Assembly: GCA_033032175.1 (NCBI GenBank)
Contig: CM065321.1
Location: forward strand, 12,050,501 to 12,114,500
Length of the DNA stretch: 64,000 bases
Direction: 5' to 3'
From: Saturnia japonica
Taxonomy: Eukaryota > Arthropoda > Insecta > Lepidoptera > Saturniidae
The translations under genes and the position numbers were made by a program. The first letter of the stretch is position 1. Every line of letters begins with the position of its first letter. The notes below the pieces were generated by a model. It searched no databases, had not been told where the DNA came from, and saw only the letters and a list, made by a program, of their open reading frames with translations. Below, in pieces: positions 10,060 through 22,300 of the stretch.

Positions 10060-11038
10060 GTACTTTATTAAATGATTTTTATGTTTTTTGACTTCTTTGT
10101 TAAACAAATAGTCTCTTATTAAATACAAAACCTTTCCAATTCTTTTAACCACTATTCCTTTTGTCCATTCAAACTTATTGTTACTAATAAATTTCTTGTA
10201 GAAGACTATATCTCCTTTCTCTAATTTACGATTTAGTTTTTATTATAATTTTTAACATTATTTTGTGAACACTGGTTATCGTAACATACATTAGTTGCAG
10301 GTGGAGAGCGTGAAGAGAATGACGGTGTAACCAGATCCAACCGACATCTTAACTTACGCCCAAAAACTAGCTCTGCGGGGGGGAGAACCCAGTGCCAGAA
10401 TGAACCAAGTTCTTGTAATCTAATATATATTTTAAAAACCCTAACTTTTGATTTTTATTATTTAATTGTAAACAAGATTTGATTCCCTTTTTAATAATTT
10501 TTACAAAGCTTTCTGCCTGCCCGTTACTTGCCAGATGGTAAGAAGGAGAAGTTGAATGACATATTCCGTTTAAATTACAAAAATGTTCAAAGCTTTGAGA
10601 ACAAAAGGCTGTACCATTATCACTTACTATAGTCTCAGGTAGGCCGAATCTCGATATAAAATCAATTAGCTTATCTATAACGGCCGTGGAGGTGGTCGAG
10701 TTTGACATATCATAAACTTCTACCCATTTATAGTAGGCATCTACTATAACCAAGTAAGTGTGATTGTTAATTGGGCCCAAGAAGTCTATATGAATGCGAT
10801 GGAATGCCTGATGAGGGCGTTCCCATGGCGCGGGAGACGCGCAAAGGGGTGATGCTCGTAATTTAATGCAGATCTCGCAAGAACTTATCACATTTTCGAT
10901 TGCACTATCTATTCCGGGAAACCAATATCGTGATCGAGCCTCCGATTTTGTTTTAACGATTCCCAAATTAGATGTGTGCAATTCTAATTGAATTTTATTA
11001 CGTAATATTTCTGGTATCACAAGCTTATGCCCATGCAT
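10060..11038 (-). pseudogene. integrase remnant
   Basis: The zinc-binding half ends CEICIKLRA. The catalytic core has HIDFLGPINNHTYLVIVDAY, ETIVSDNGTAFCS and ASNGQAESFVKI, with the E of the usual VE position kept. The frame stops at about 10367. A C-terminal piece continues in another frame at 10230-10060 (KLEKGDIVFYKKF ... KGIVVKRIGKV), a typical integrase C-terminal fold. Confidence 0.87.
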
Positions 11039-11062
11039 GACACATCCATTTTCGAACGCTAA

Positions 11063-11960
11063 TTACGATTTACAAAGGAAAAATGGTTTCAATTTGTCAT
11101 TGGATATTTTGTTTGGCCAACCATTCATTATATAATTTATTACCTCATTCAATAACGAATCTTTTTTTGTCTCGTTACGTAATAAACTTAATGTGACCGG
11201 TAAATTCCCTTCATTTACAAAACAAATATAGGCAGCGCGGTCTAGCACCGCTGATTCGTCCGCGCTGCTACCGCTGCGCTCGCGTACTGAGGGCTGACAA
11301 TTCGAACGGCTTATCGCGTCGTCTGGTAGACTGGCTCGCGACAAATAATCCGCGCAGTTATCACTACTACGAATGTATTCAATCGTATAGTTGTAACCGC
11401 TTAAAAATAAAGCGTACCTCTGGAGCCTGTTGGCGGTTACCTCTGGGACCTCACGATAAGGACCAAAAATAGAGATTAAGGGCTTATGGTCTGTACGTAG
11501 CAAGAAAGCATTTCATATAAATATTGATGGAATTTCTGCACTCCAAAAATTATTGCCGTCGCCTCCTTTTGAATTTGAGAGTACTGTTTCTCAGCAGCAT
11601 TTAAAGTTCGTGAAGCGAACGAAATAGGTCTTTCAATATCATTTTTATCAATTTGAGATAATACTGCCCCAAGTCCACATGGCGAAGCATCCACGGTCAA
11701 TACTATCCTAGCATCGGAATGAAATGTGTGAGCACTTCATCCGAAATTAAAATGTGATTAATTTTATTGAATGCTTCGGTGTGTATTGGTAGCAAATTAA
11801 ACTTATCCCCTTTTTTAAAAGTTCATATAAAGGACTCAAAATAGTAGATATATTTGGCACAAAACTTCGGTAATAGTTAATTAATCCTAAGAAAGATTGT
11901 ATCTGATTGAGTGTTATAGGAATTGGTGCTTCAGAGATAGCTTTGACCTTTTGAGGAGAT
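11063..11960 (-). pseudogene. RT thumb / RNase H remnant
   Basis: NYYRSFVPNISTILSPLYEL is the RT connection. RNase H follows with TVDASPCGLGAVLSQ, YSQIQKEATAIIFGVQKFHQ and LRTDHKPLISIFG, so the acidic residues are preserved. The frame is broken near 11740 and 11490. Confidence 0.85.
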
Positions 11961-11964
11961 TTTT

Positions 11965-13010
11965 TCAATCCATCCTTATTAATGACATAACCAGATAACA
12001 TATCTCGCCTTTAAAAAACTCGCATTTCTCCTGTTGCAAGAAAAGTCCCGCGTTCTGTAATCTTTGGAGTACAGAGTTCAACCTTTCTATATGTTGCCGT
12101 TCATCTTCAGCTGTTATGAGCACATCATCTAACAGACAAAGTACTCCATCAAGCCTCGACAGTACACACTCCATAGCGCGCTGGAAAATAGCCGGCGCGC
12201 TTGCTAATCCAAACACTAACCAAGTATATTTGAAGAGCCCGCGATGTGTATTTATACATGTGATGTCCTGTGACTCTTCTGATAGCACAAATTGGTTGTA
12301 AGCCATTGATAGGTCCAGCTTAGTAAATTTTATCCCTCCATACACTTTTACAAACAACTCTTTGGCTGTCGGTAGCGGATACTTTTCAATAACCAATTGT
12401 TTATTGATACTAATTTAATAATCTACACATAGTCGTAACGATCCATTACGTTTGAGCACTGGAACTATAGGCGAAGCGTATTGTGAGTGTTCGACCGGTT
12501 TTAAGATTCCTAAGTCAACTAGTATATCTATTTCTGTGTCAATTCTATCGCGCAAGACGAATGCAATTGGTAGCGCTTTACAAAATATAGGCTTAGCATT
12601 ATCTATGAGAGAAAGTTTCACTTCATATTTGTTGAAACATCCTAGTTTATTTAAAAACAATTGTGGGAAAACGCATTTTTAATTGTTGTATTGTATCAAT
12701 CTCTGTACAATAATTTACCGGCACTAGTCCTAAATTGAACTGAGAAATAAAATTCCTTCCGAGTAAGTGAGGTCCACCGTTTTCGACCACAAATATGTTT
12801 AATTTGCGCGTGATTCTACGAAACACAAGGGGAACATTCATAATACCTAAACAGTTTATACTGTCACCTGTATATATCATTAGCTTTTTATTAGTATTTG
12901 AGAATGGTACTTCTTTAAAATGTAATTTGTAAAACTTTAAGGGAATCACAGAAACAGTTGACCCGAATCTATTTCAAAATGTAATTGTAAACCATTAATG
13001 CAAACTGATT
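11965..13010 (-). pseudogene. protease-reverse transcriptase remnant
   Basis: The aspartic-protease motif DSG lies near 12965, with a frame break just after it, followed by GGPHLLGRNFISQ. The RT follows in pieces: GSLRLCVDY, FTKLDLSMAYNQFVLSEES and a catalytic region LCLLDDVLIT. The usual first position of YxDD is L here; both Asp residues are kept. Frame breaks occur at about 12950, 12655, 12400 and 12000. Confidence 0.85.
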
Positions 13011-13069
13011 CTACCATGGGTTCCCCCCGCACTGATCGTATATTATACAAATTAAGCTTACCGTTATCA

Positions 13070-13885
13070 TCGTCATCGCTCTCTAACTCGCTGATCGTAG
13101 CAACGTAGTTCACTTTCGTGCACATCTTTTGTAAATGACCTTTGGTCTTACACTTTTTGCATACTGCGTTAGCATAACGACATTTTGAAGATTCATGATT
13201 TGTATAACCACAGATAGAGCACTTATTTTTATTTGAAGCACCACTCTTTTTACATTTTGTATAATTTTATACACTTGTTTACTTGCTGAAGTCACCGACG
13301 GCGAGTGGTGAACGGCCTGTCCACGCACACTGGAGCTCGCCGCGGCCCCTGCTTGCGCGCATCTAATGTTTTCAGCTTTTTGAACTGCTTTCGCCAGAGT
13401 TAAGTCTCCTAAATCCTGGGAGTAAAGCTTCTCTTTTTCAACGCCTGGCAACATACCCATGATAAATCTATCCCGGAGTGCCTCCTCTATGTTGGTGAAA
13501 CTGCAGTGGGCAGTCAGTCCACGTAGTCGTGCAGACCACTAATTGTGGCTTTCGCCCTGCTGCTGAACAGCTGCTTAAAAATTATGACGTTTCGCAAAAC
13601 CGATCCGTTTTGGAGTGAAATGTGTATCTAGTAGATTCAAAATATCCTCGAATGGTACATCTTCCAATTTTTTGGGTAATGCTAGGTCTTCTGCTAGCTT
13701 AAATGTACCCTCTGCGAGTGCGCTCAGCAAAATAGCACGCCCTCTTGTCTCTGATTTATCTTCTTCGGAGATCGCATTTGCAACAAACCATTGTGTTATT
13801 CGACCTTTGTACGTTTTCGAGGATTGGAAACTATGGTCAAACATAGATAAAATACCGAAATTACTCGTATTAATTTTTTTCACTT
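13070..13885 (-). pseudogene. Gag remnant of the Mag-like element
   Basis: Fragments at 13883-13575 and 13460-13070 carry a gag-like segment (ITQWFVANAISEEDKSETR) and, after frame changes, two CCHC knuckles: CSICGYTNHESSKC and CKKCKTKGHLQKMC. At least two frameshifts or stops interrupt it. Confidence 0.8.
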
Positions 13886-13915
13886 GCGATTAAAAATGTG
13901 GGTAACTCGCGCCTC

Positions 13916-14038
13916 TGTTAAGTATGCGGACAGGGACGAGTGAAACAAAGCGTAGCTGGTAGCACACACTGACTGTATTCCTCGAACGATATACATAGAG
14001 CGTGCGGACACGCATATATAAACATGTTATACATAACA
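13916..14038 (-). repeat. 5' LTR of the Mag-like element
   Basis: This is the 5' LTR in element orientation. The sequence just inside (13915 downward) reads GAGGCGCGAGTTACC and is the primer-binding region; I could not assign the tRNA. Confidence 0.92.
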
Positions 14039-14043
14039 ATGTA

Positions 14044-14807
14044 CTAAGGCCCAATATTTTTGTACACTATGCATTTAGGTACAACTAAAAATTATCGCAG
14101 CGCACGTGGAAAAAGCAGTTCGGGAGAGCTTCGTGTTCCGACTTACTTCACAAAAATCAATATTAAAAGCTAGTTAGGACGTATATCTTGATGCTAAATA
14201 AGCTATACTATTCCTTGTGAATCAAGCTATCGTATACAAAAATAATTTTTCAAATCAGACTGGTAGGTACAGAGATTAGCGTATTTAAACAAACAAACAA
14301 ACATAAAAACCCTTCCGCTTTGTTTTATTAGTATACATATAATATATAGTATAGATAATTATTTAAAAGTTTAAAGAATATTCCTACTTTGAAAACCAAA
14401 TTCCGAGGGTAAAAGCTCGTAACATAATATAAAAAAAAACATTCTTTAGTTTTTATTCAACCTTACTATACAACAAAATTTGGTACAAGAATGGGCATTC
14501 TCCGTTATTAACAATATTTTTTGTTTTTTATTGTAATATGTTAATTTAAATTGATTAAGAAAGTTATTATTCTAAATATTTCCGGTTTTAATTAAAATTC
14601 TCAAGAAAATATGAAAAATATCGATTATTATTGAAGAAAAATCGATTATTAATTAAATGTTTGTATTATTTTATAAAATAATCGATTTTTTTTAAATCAA
14701 TTTTTTTTTCAATATTAATATCCCTACTACATAAGACTTCACCCTTCACCTTCCAGCACTGTTAGCACAGAACACTTCAACCATAGAGTGCAGTAATACA
14801 TAGTAGT
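14044..14807. other. AT-rich flank with repeat pieces
   Basis: There is no gene. CAGAGATTAGCGTATTTAAA followed by ACAAACAAACAAAC (14270-14310) resembles the reverse complement of a Helitron 5' end. 14580-14735 is the ATCGATT repeat shared with 6176-6275. Confidence 0.45.
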
Positions 14808-15071
14808 CATGGGTATCACTGCGCTGCTCCGCGCAATTACGCCAACTCAGTTTACTGCGCCGGGTGTGTAACACACTTATTCCAAATGTGTCGGTGCACA
14901 GCGCACTTCAGAGCAGCGAGCCGGCTAAGGGACAGCGTCGCACTCCGCCACTCGCGTCGGTCAGCTGACTCATTCAATTCTGTAACTCTCTTGCCTCACG
15001 TACTATTTTGCTGCGTCATGGCGCAAATTTTGAGTTAGCTCAATGCGCCGGAATTTTGCTGAGATACACGG
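14808..15071 (+). mobile_element. MITE family M1 (copy 1)
   Basis: It starts CATGGGTATCACTGCGCTGC and ends TTTTGCTGAGATACACGG. The family's terminal inverted repeats are best kept in copy 2 (34060-34304), which has CATGGGTAACTC at one end and GTGTTACCCATG at the other. Shared internal blocks include GGTGCACAGCGCACT and GCGTCATGGCGC. It is GC-richer than its surroundings and non-coding. Confidence 0.8.
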
Positions 15072-15339
15072 CTAATACATATCATACTTGAACTTCAATT
15101 CTAGAAAATGACAATCTTTGTAATTTAATGCCATCGGCATGTTTTTAATAATACCAACTTAATATCAAGTTCATCAACGTCACGTCAATAAAGAGAATGT
15201 CGATATATTTAGAGGAAATTTTTTTTACTTTAAAATACCAAATATAAAACTAACATAATGTATTATCAAAAAAACATGTTTTATATGAAAATCTAAATCT
15301 AATTACGATAAAATAATGATTATATATATATATATTAAA

Positions 15340-17300
15340 TATACATGTATTTATATATATAGAGGACTAGGGTTATAAATGAGACATTCTATATTAATCG
15401 GTAATGGAAAACCATAACTTATGCATGCATCAAATAAAGGAGAGTGGTAAAATTTCGGGCGAACAAAAAAAATATGCTCAAGTGAACCCTCATCAAGCTC
15501 ACACTCACAAATTGATGAATTCATAACACGTAGTTTCCATAAATGGGCAGGTATACAACAATGGTTAATCGCATTCTGCAAATGATAGATGATTTTTTTC
15601 TAATAACATGAACTTTATAGAACCACGATTAATTTGGAATAACTGGTTGAAGATGTGGAAATTTAAAGCCTTTTTTTCTACTACTACCATTCCATCTATG
15701 ATACCATCTAAATTTCAAATCACGATTAGAAATTAACATTAAGTCTTGTGGATAAATTTTAAAGGGGACCTTATCATCACAAAATATTGCTTCTTTAGCA
15801 GCTAAATCTGCTCGTTCATTCCCAGGGATACCACTGTGTCATGGAATCCAGGCCAAAACTACTTTTAATTGTGAGAGAAAACATCTTAATAAAAGATCCA
15901 TTCCCTGAAATACAATATAGTTTTTATTAGGTAGGTAGGTGTTTTTATTTGAAAGGGTTATTTAGAAATTAATATAGAACACTTAAACAATCAGAAAAAA
16001 ATTACTGTATTATATAGCATAAGCATCAAAATATATTTTATAGCCTCCATAATCCCTCTACATTCCCCGTAAAAAACAGAAGTTTCCGGAGGACACTTTA
16101 TTTTCTGAATTACATATTTTATAATTTTGATGGAATACCCTCACTCCTACAGACCCTTGTTGCGATTGTTTTGAGGCATCAGTAAAATTATTGCCAACCT
16201 CGCCAATGTGTATCGACAATCCTAAGAAAATATTTTGGTGTAAAAGGATCATCTTTAACTAATTATAAATAAGACAAAGTGTAGGTTTGTAAAGAGGTAC
16301 TTTGAGATCAAATTCAAAGAGAGGAAACCCACTATATTTCAAAGATGGATCAAGAATATTTTTTGACTTGAAAAAACTTAAAACCAATAGTGAGATATTT
16401 TTATGAGCTCAGTACGGAGAGATCTAACAAGCGTCGACAGCGAACGAATTTTGGGAATTATTGGATGAAACATATAGCTATTAGCACTAAAAAAAATTTT
16501 ATCAGACAACAATTGCCGCCTCAGGTCCAAAGGAGGATCCCCACACTCAACCTGCAACGCATTTTTGGGAGTTAATTAATTGCCCCAGTAATTAATCTAA
16601 GGGCTTTGGCTTGCAACAAATTCAGCTTCTCCATGTATTTCTCTGAGATAGGTTCCCATAAAAAGAACCATAATCGAATACACTACGAACCAAAGCATTA
16701 TAAATCAATTTTAAATAAAAAGGATGAGAATCCCACCAAACACCTGCTAGACATCTCATAATATTAAGATTTTTTTCACACTTAACTAGAACGTAATTGA
16801 TATGAGGTATAAACGATAATTTCGAATCTAAAATAATCCCCAAATTTTCTTTTCATTTTCTACTGGAATTGGAATATCTTCAACAATGATATTAATCCTT
16901 GGTTTCAAACGTTTTCTTGTAAAAATAACAATAGAGCTTTTTAATAGGAGATAAGTTTAACCTGTGTCTATTTAACCAGTTTTGCAAAGCCATAATTCCC
17001 CTAGATAAATAAGTACCTTCTTGAGCAATATCTTTACCGTACGTATAGAGTGTAATATCATCAGCATATTGTGATACCTAACAATACATTTGCGTAGCAT
17101 TTTCAATGTCATACGTATAAAGATTGAATAACAAGGGATTCAAAAGTGAATCCTGCGGTAGGCCTCTATACAAATATCGAGATGACTTTATTTCACTTTC
17201 TACCCTCAAATGTACAGATCTTTCAGAAAAAAGATAAAAAATATACATAACAAGCTTTTCTGGAAATGATAGCTGTAACAATCGGTTTTATTTCACCAAC
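15340..17300 (-). mobile_element. decayed jockey-superfamily LINE (RT + RNase H)
   Basis: RT pieces on the minus strand include YLYRGLPQDSLLNPLLFNLY and SQYADDITLYTYG, where YADD is the active site. They are followed downstream by LGIILDSKLSFIPHINYV and LVRSVFDYGSF. An RNase H piece HSGIPGNERADLAAKEA is near 15820. A zinc-knuckle-like tail with CECELDEGSLEHIFF is at 15481-15520. Stops and frameshifts are frequent, so the copy is dead. Confidence 0.85.
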
Positions 17301-17760
17301 ATTTAGTAGATGGGGTACTTCGTTCGACCTTCTTTCAAACTAAATCTCTTAACGTCATATAGCGCCACTTGGATAAGCGAAAAGTGATATATAGAGCAAG
17401 TGCTTTCTGTGTAGAAACTTCTTGTGGTTGTGTCTTTTGGCCATCAATAAAACTCTGTACTTTAGATACCTCTTTTGGATTATCTTGTAAATACTTCAGA
17501 ACATTAGCCATATCTCCATTTCCAGCTAACTTGAGAGCGCATTATAAGAAAAAAATTGTATACTCAGAAAAGTAGTTGCACAAACTTCTTCAGTGCGTCT
17601 TTTTTTCTGGCGATTCGACAAAGCTTCAAAGGATTTTCGTGGAGACTTTTGAGTTGAAGTTGACATATCTGATTTAGACGGGCTCACTACTTCAGTAGCT
17701 TCTTCTGTTTGGACTATTATGTTTTACTTCAGAACTAAGTCAATTTGAATTTTTTTGCAT
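17301..17760 (-). pseudogene. degraded transposon coding remnant
   Basis: Minus-strand pieces read NGDMANVLKYLQDNPKEVS and MSTSTQKSPRKSFEALSNRQ, followed by KKRRTEEVCATT. They look like the basic N-terminal part of a mobile-element protein. The class is uncertain; it may be ORF1 of the adjoining LINE or a different element. Confidence 0.4.
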
Positions 17761-18585
17761 GAAATAGTTAGCAAATCTTTTGGATTTGACCCATCTAGTT
17801 TTTATACGATAAGAAACAGACGATACAAATTTTTCAGTTCTTTTTTAGAACTTTCTCAAAATTGAACTCTACTACTTGACTTAAGAATACTAAATAAATA
17901 ATCATAATTTAGTAGAACAATATGCTGGCGAAGAGCGACATAGAGATCAAGATTCGTTACGAAGCCACGGAAATACTTAATGAGAACACGCAATGAGATC
18001 GTAAGTGAAATTAATTTGTTAATATTTTGTACCACTTCTTATATACATGCAGGTATTTCTGGCTAATAAGCAAAGATTAACTACTACTCATTAATATTCC
18101 AGGAATCGCCGTTGCTGTATTATATAAACCTTTCAAATATAATAAACATCCTATTGTTATAGAGGAAGATTATTACCTACCTCATTAGTATAATTTTTAC
18201 CTGTAAATAGGTATTTACATTTAGCTTATCAATTCGGTTGTCACAAACAACCCTGCCATGGTATTATTCATTAGTTGGGTAATAAAGGTAGGTGCACGTG
18301 TTTTATGACCGTTCCTGTAATTATTTAAGTTAACAACGTGTTTTGTTGTGCTGTCTGAGTAAGTTTTGGTTAATTATAGTTTATGACCGCTTATATTTAA
18401 TTTTTTTTGGGTTGCTGGTATAAACATCTACAAATATTAATTTTGACCAGTTTTTTAAAACTATTTTAGATATTTTTATTTATATCTCTAAACCTGCACA
18501 AAACTAGCACAATGTTTCTTTAGAGAAAATATGTTTTATAATGACTAGATACGGGAGTAAATATTTTAAAACGAAAATCGGCCAA
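17761..18585. other. intergenic, no feature recognised
   Basis: AT-rich sequence with no convincing ORF, splice signals or repeat structure. Confidence 0.4.
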
Positions 18586-18806
18586 ACATACGAGATATTC
18601 ATATTTATAAGTAGCCTCCCATACATTAAAAACGGTTTTTCTCAATTTACTCCAAAACTATGAGTCCAATCAAAAAAGTAATTTCACCAATATGTATTGG
18701 AAATTAATATAGCAATCGAATGGTACATTAAGTTTTGTGAAGTGACGACTTGGAATTTTTAAGTCGGCTACGTTCCAACCGCTTGTATGGAAACGATCTT
18801 TTTTCG
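18586..18806 (-). repeat. interspersed repeat R2 (pair with 29847-30035)
   Basis: The reverse complement shares GTTTCCATACAAG, TTTTACAAAACTTTTCAAG-like and ATGTATGGGAGGC-like blocks in the same order with 29847-30035. No ORF. Confidence 0.55.
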
Positions 18807-18829
18807 TTTTTGAGTAGAAATAGGAATAT

Positions 18830-18866
18830 TACGCGCGCGCGCGTATGTATTGTGTGTGTATACTAC
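18830..18866. repeat. CG/TG microsatellite
   Basis: Alternating GC dinucleotides (GCGCGCGCGCG) are followed by TATGTATTGTGTGTGTATA. Confidence 0.8.
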
Positions 18867-19390
18867 CCGTGCGCAATAAGTTGAGACCTGGGGGCGGTCA
18901 CGCCACAGACGCATAGTTGTACTGTGCACAAAAAATATCACAACAAGTTTCCACTCGCGACTTCGTCTCTACTATTTTTTTAATGTAGCGAGTGTTGTAC
19001 TCGGAACAACGCCGCCTTATATTTATTATACTTGAGCTATTACAAGCGTGCGAACTATTCATAAATATTTTTTATCAGACATCTCGCTCACACTTATAGG
19101 CCTTATGGAACTGCGCTGGTCTCTGTGTAACAGTAAAATGGCATTGTCAATAACAGGTAATAAGGGAGAGGTTAAGAAGATAATGCAAAATATTATTTAG
19201 GATTTGTTGCCCCAGCTACCTGCGTCCGAGCGGATTCCCTTTATCAATAACGGCTAGCTGGTGGAACGTTTGTAAACTTTAACTCGACATTTAATTATGT
19301 TTACTTTAGTAAGTGTTTACTTTAGTGATGTTGTAATTTATAAAAATACAGTTTAAGTTTATGTAGGTATTTATTATAATAATATTAATA

Positions 19391-19991
19391 TTAGTCATCG
19401 TCACTGATAAGTGGCTCTACTCCTTCTAATTTGGGTTCTTCGTCGCTACTGAATCCTTCACTTTCAGAAGAGGTATCTGACTGCAAATTTATTATAATTT
19501 GTGTTTCATTTGCTTCTTGCAGTAAGTCATCATCCCAATATTTTTGTCTGAGCCTGTCTACATGGTTCAGTTGTTTTTGCCAGTCGTTTTCAGTTATGCT
19601 GCTAATGGCATCCCATGTTAATTTGTAAATTGGGAAATTAAGATCTCTTTTAGCCACATCTAACATCTTATTCAAAGTGGGTATTTCTTTTCGAACAGTA
19701 TAAAAACTATCCACAAGCGCACTATCTCATAGCGCATAAGTCGAAACTGTCCAATTGTATTCTATTGCTCTTTGGTTTGCGTTTTTTAACCGAAGTCGAC
19801 AATTTTATTTCATTCTCCGCTGTAGAACTACCAGGTGTCGGTGAAGCGCTTGGCTTCACTTTTGATCCTCAACAACGTGACTTTCGAAACTCCCGTTGCC
19901 ATACAGTTCCTTTTACTGCCTGATCAACAGGTGAACACAACACTTTTAACACGAGATTTCTCTCTCCACTATGTAAAGTTTTATCCCTCAT
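19391..19991 (-). pseudogene. DDE transposase gene with catalytic core deleted
   Basis: The minus-strand N-terminus begins at the ATG at 19991: MRDKTLHSGERNLVLKVL, a helix-turn-helix-type DNA-binding start of an insect IS630/Tc1-related DDE transposase. After a frame change near 19730 it continues DSFYTVRKEIPTLNKMLDVA, then runs straight into WDAISSITENDWQKQLNHVD and an acidic tail (SSESEGFSSDEE). The last block is how the C-terminus of such proteins looks. About 200 residues of DDE core expected in between are missing. This fits an internally deleted, non-autonomous derivative. The exact family is inferred. Confidence 0.55.
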
Positions 19992-20289
19992 TATAACAAT
20001 AAACTTAACACAAAAAATTAACAATATAATATAGCTAACTCTAATAACTATTAATGAAACAGTATCAAATAAGATTATAAAATCGGAGCGCATCGTCGTT
20101 GCGTGACGTAAGCCAGTACGAGACTAAGATGTTAAAAAAATGGCGTTGCCTACAGTACAACACGTGATCTTGAGAGGAAGTTACAGGGGCAGTGGGCGGA
20201 GGATTGCATTCCAGGCGAGTCTCAATTTATCGCGCACGGGTAGTATTACTAAAATGTACAGTGATAGACAAATCAAGCGGTAGGGGTGC

Positions 20290-20345
20290 GGCGCGGCGGC
20301 GGCGGCGGAGCGGTAGCGGCGTGGTTGTGGCGCATTTGCGGTGCC
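20290..20345. other. GC-rich CGG-repeat tract
   Basis: GCGGCGGCGGCGG stands out in AT-rich surroundings. It could be part of a promoter or a GC-rich repeat; no transcript structure is visible. Confidence 0.35.
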
Positions 20346-20349
20346 GTCT

Positions 20350-20465
20350 ACACAAGCCCTTATGTTTTTCGAGCGTATGTACGTCTATTTCGTTGTCACG
20401 CTCTGTAGTCTTAAACGGCTTCATAAACCATACGAGAGGTCCTTAGATTCGTCTTAATTGTGGGA
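20350..20465 (+). repeat. interspersed repeat R3 (pair with 30755-30890)
   Basis: TTGTCACGCTCTGTAGTC, AAACGGCTT and TTCGTCTTAATTGTGGG followed by ATGACATAGGC recur in the same order at 30790-30890. Confidence 0.6.
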
Positions 20466-20943
20466 ATGACATAGGCAGAGATTAATATTGTAAATTTGGA
20501 AAATCGTAATACGCATCGTAATTTTGAGTGTGAGAAACGTAAAAAGCTGTTTCTTTTACACCTATTGGTGTTTACGTAATGCTTGCTTACTCACACGTTG
20601 CAGTAACGCCTGCCAACTATTGCCATTGTTAACAATAATTAAGGAAAATCGACAGTACAATAATAGTGTTAAGAATAATTTATTATACATTGTGTAGGAT
20701 TAATGCATTACATTATTCATTTACCCATTATATTACCTACATTGTTACAGGTTACATTGTTGTAATAATTACATCTCTGAACCTGGGACGCTAAAAGAAA
20801 GGAGGATTTCAGAGAAAGGGAGATAGTATTTCATCCATCGGAGACAGTACTGTTATATTGAGGAAGTATAACGGTACCGTAAATTTTCGAGATACCTACT
20901 ATAAAAAAAGCAGTAAATATTTTCAAAAACGGGTATGTGTTGG

Positions 20944-21252
20944 GAGTTTTTGGCGGGATCTTGAAGTGACATGCTGTGGTTTTTTATTTTTGGTTTATTA
21001 ACTTAGGTTTTTGACCCTATATTATGTAATATTGGTGGCGTTTTGCGTGATATAGTTAGGTTTTTGTGCATAAGTGAAGTGGATTGTAAATATAAGCTGA
21101 AAGCATCCATTCTGAGGTCCCACAAAATCTTCCTAGAAAGTTCTAACAAGGGAGCCACCATCTTGTTAGGATACTGAACTGAATCGTCATAACACATGAG
21201 TATAATGATATTCATTAAAGAGGACCGGTTGCCAAGTTAGGAAGAAGAAGGG
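20944..21252 (-). repeat. R1 repeat copy
   Basis: The reverse orientation runs from GGAGTTTTTGGCGGGATC to CAAGTTAGGAAGAAGAAG. It contains CCTAGAAAGTTCTAACAAG, the reverse complement of the R1 core. Confidence 0.8.
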
Positions 21253-21597
21253 TATGTGTTGTTTGTTTTAAAATATCAGAGGTGGTACCAGTGGAAGTAG
21301 TCCTTAGTAGTACGGCTATGCAAATAAAGTTCTTTCCCAAATTTCTCCGATGCAATTTTTTTTCCTAAAAACTGCCCATTATTTTCGTTTCTCCAAAACA
21401 TCCCCGTCGATATATATTTTTTTTTAATTTTTGTGTAATTTTTGGCGAAAAAATACCCCGATCAGCAGAAACTGAATTTGTACACTACACTTTACAGATT
21501 GTTATTTATCTCTGCTCTATAGTACTGACTTTGTCTATGGTTACTATTGTTTACACACGCAAATATTTGACTAGGTAATTTTATCCGTGAGCGATCA

Positions 21598-21945
21598 GGA
21601 GTTTTTGGCGGGATCTTGAAGTGACAAATTACGGTTTTTATTTTTATTAAAATAACTTAGGTTTTTGACCCTATAAAATTAAATATTGGTGCCATTTTGC
21701 ATATTAATTTATTTAAATAGTTTGGTTAGTGTGCCTAAGTGAAGTGGATTATAAATATAAACAGGAACCATGCATTTTGAGATGCCATTATAAATTACCT
21801 AGAAAGTTTTAACAATTGAGCTACCATCTTGTTGGGATATTAAAATAGTTAAAACACAGGCCGTTATATTATACACTTGATAATGGCAGTAATGGTCTTC
21901 AATAAAGAAGACTCGTTGGCAGTTAGGAAGAAGAAGAAGAAGTGA
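21598..21945 (-). repeat. R1 repeat copy
   Basis: It has the same order and orientation as the copy 650 bp upstream: GGAGTTTTTGGCGGGATC, ACCCTATAAAATTAAATATTG, CCTAGAAAGTTTTAACAA and GTTAGGAAGAAGAAG. Confidence 0.8.
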
Positions 21946-22189
21946 CCACGGTTCATAACCTGCAGCCCGGTAGCTAATCATACAAGGCAACATAGTAATA
22001 TCGCTTTTGGACCAGAATTTTCGTACTTACCGAATTTGCTTCGGAGCTTTTTTAGCTAGTCGGTTCTAAAAATTTGCAAACGTCAGGGGCCTTATTGAAG
22101 TGATAACTTCATAGGGAGGGTAAACCGCTTCGTAACGTAACGTGTTACGGCGCCATTAATAGTAGCATAGTGTCAGTCAATCCTAATAA

Positions 22190-22300
22190 CACGGCTCGTA
22201 ACCTAGCGGGCGTAAGCGTGACTGCTATGGCCGAAGTCCTAGATTCGAATCCTCGCTGGCTTCCTTTTCTATCTTTGTTTTTTTTTTTAAAATCTTTTTG
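22190..22300 (+). repeat. tRNA-like SINE head
   Basis: TAGCGGGCGTAAGCGTGAC resembles box A and GATTCGAATCC resembles box B. Similar heads begin the SINE at 34955-35235. It is followed by a T-run. It is not a functional tRNA because no cloverleaf closes. Confidence 0.5.

Larger units (their letters stand above)
9410..14038 (-). mobile_element. decayed Ty3/gypsy (Mag-like) LTR retrotransposon
   Basis: It is 4629 bp long with 123-bp LTRs starting TGTTAAG and ending TAACA, flanked by a perfect 5-bp target-site duplication ATGTA (9405-9409 and 14039-14043). The LTRs differ at about 8 of 123 positions. The domain order on the minus strand is Gag, two zinc knuckles, protease, RT, RNase H, integrase, which is Ty3/gypsy order. 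Size and short LTRs resemble Mag of Bombyx. A purine tract (CTAGGGGAAGGAAA) abuts the 3' LTR. Multiple stops and frameshifts break every reading frame, so the copy cannot make its own proteins. Its relative order with the unrelated LTR element at 55 kb is coincidental. Confidence 0.93.

Noticed and set aside
20227..20446. ORFs over the CGG-rich tract on both strands
   Set aside because: Arg/Pro-rich frames caused by GC-rich repeats; no start context or splice partners.
22190..22270. possible tRNA gene
   Set aside because: Box A/B-like motifs are present but acceptor and anticodon stems do not pair; better explained as a SINE head.
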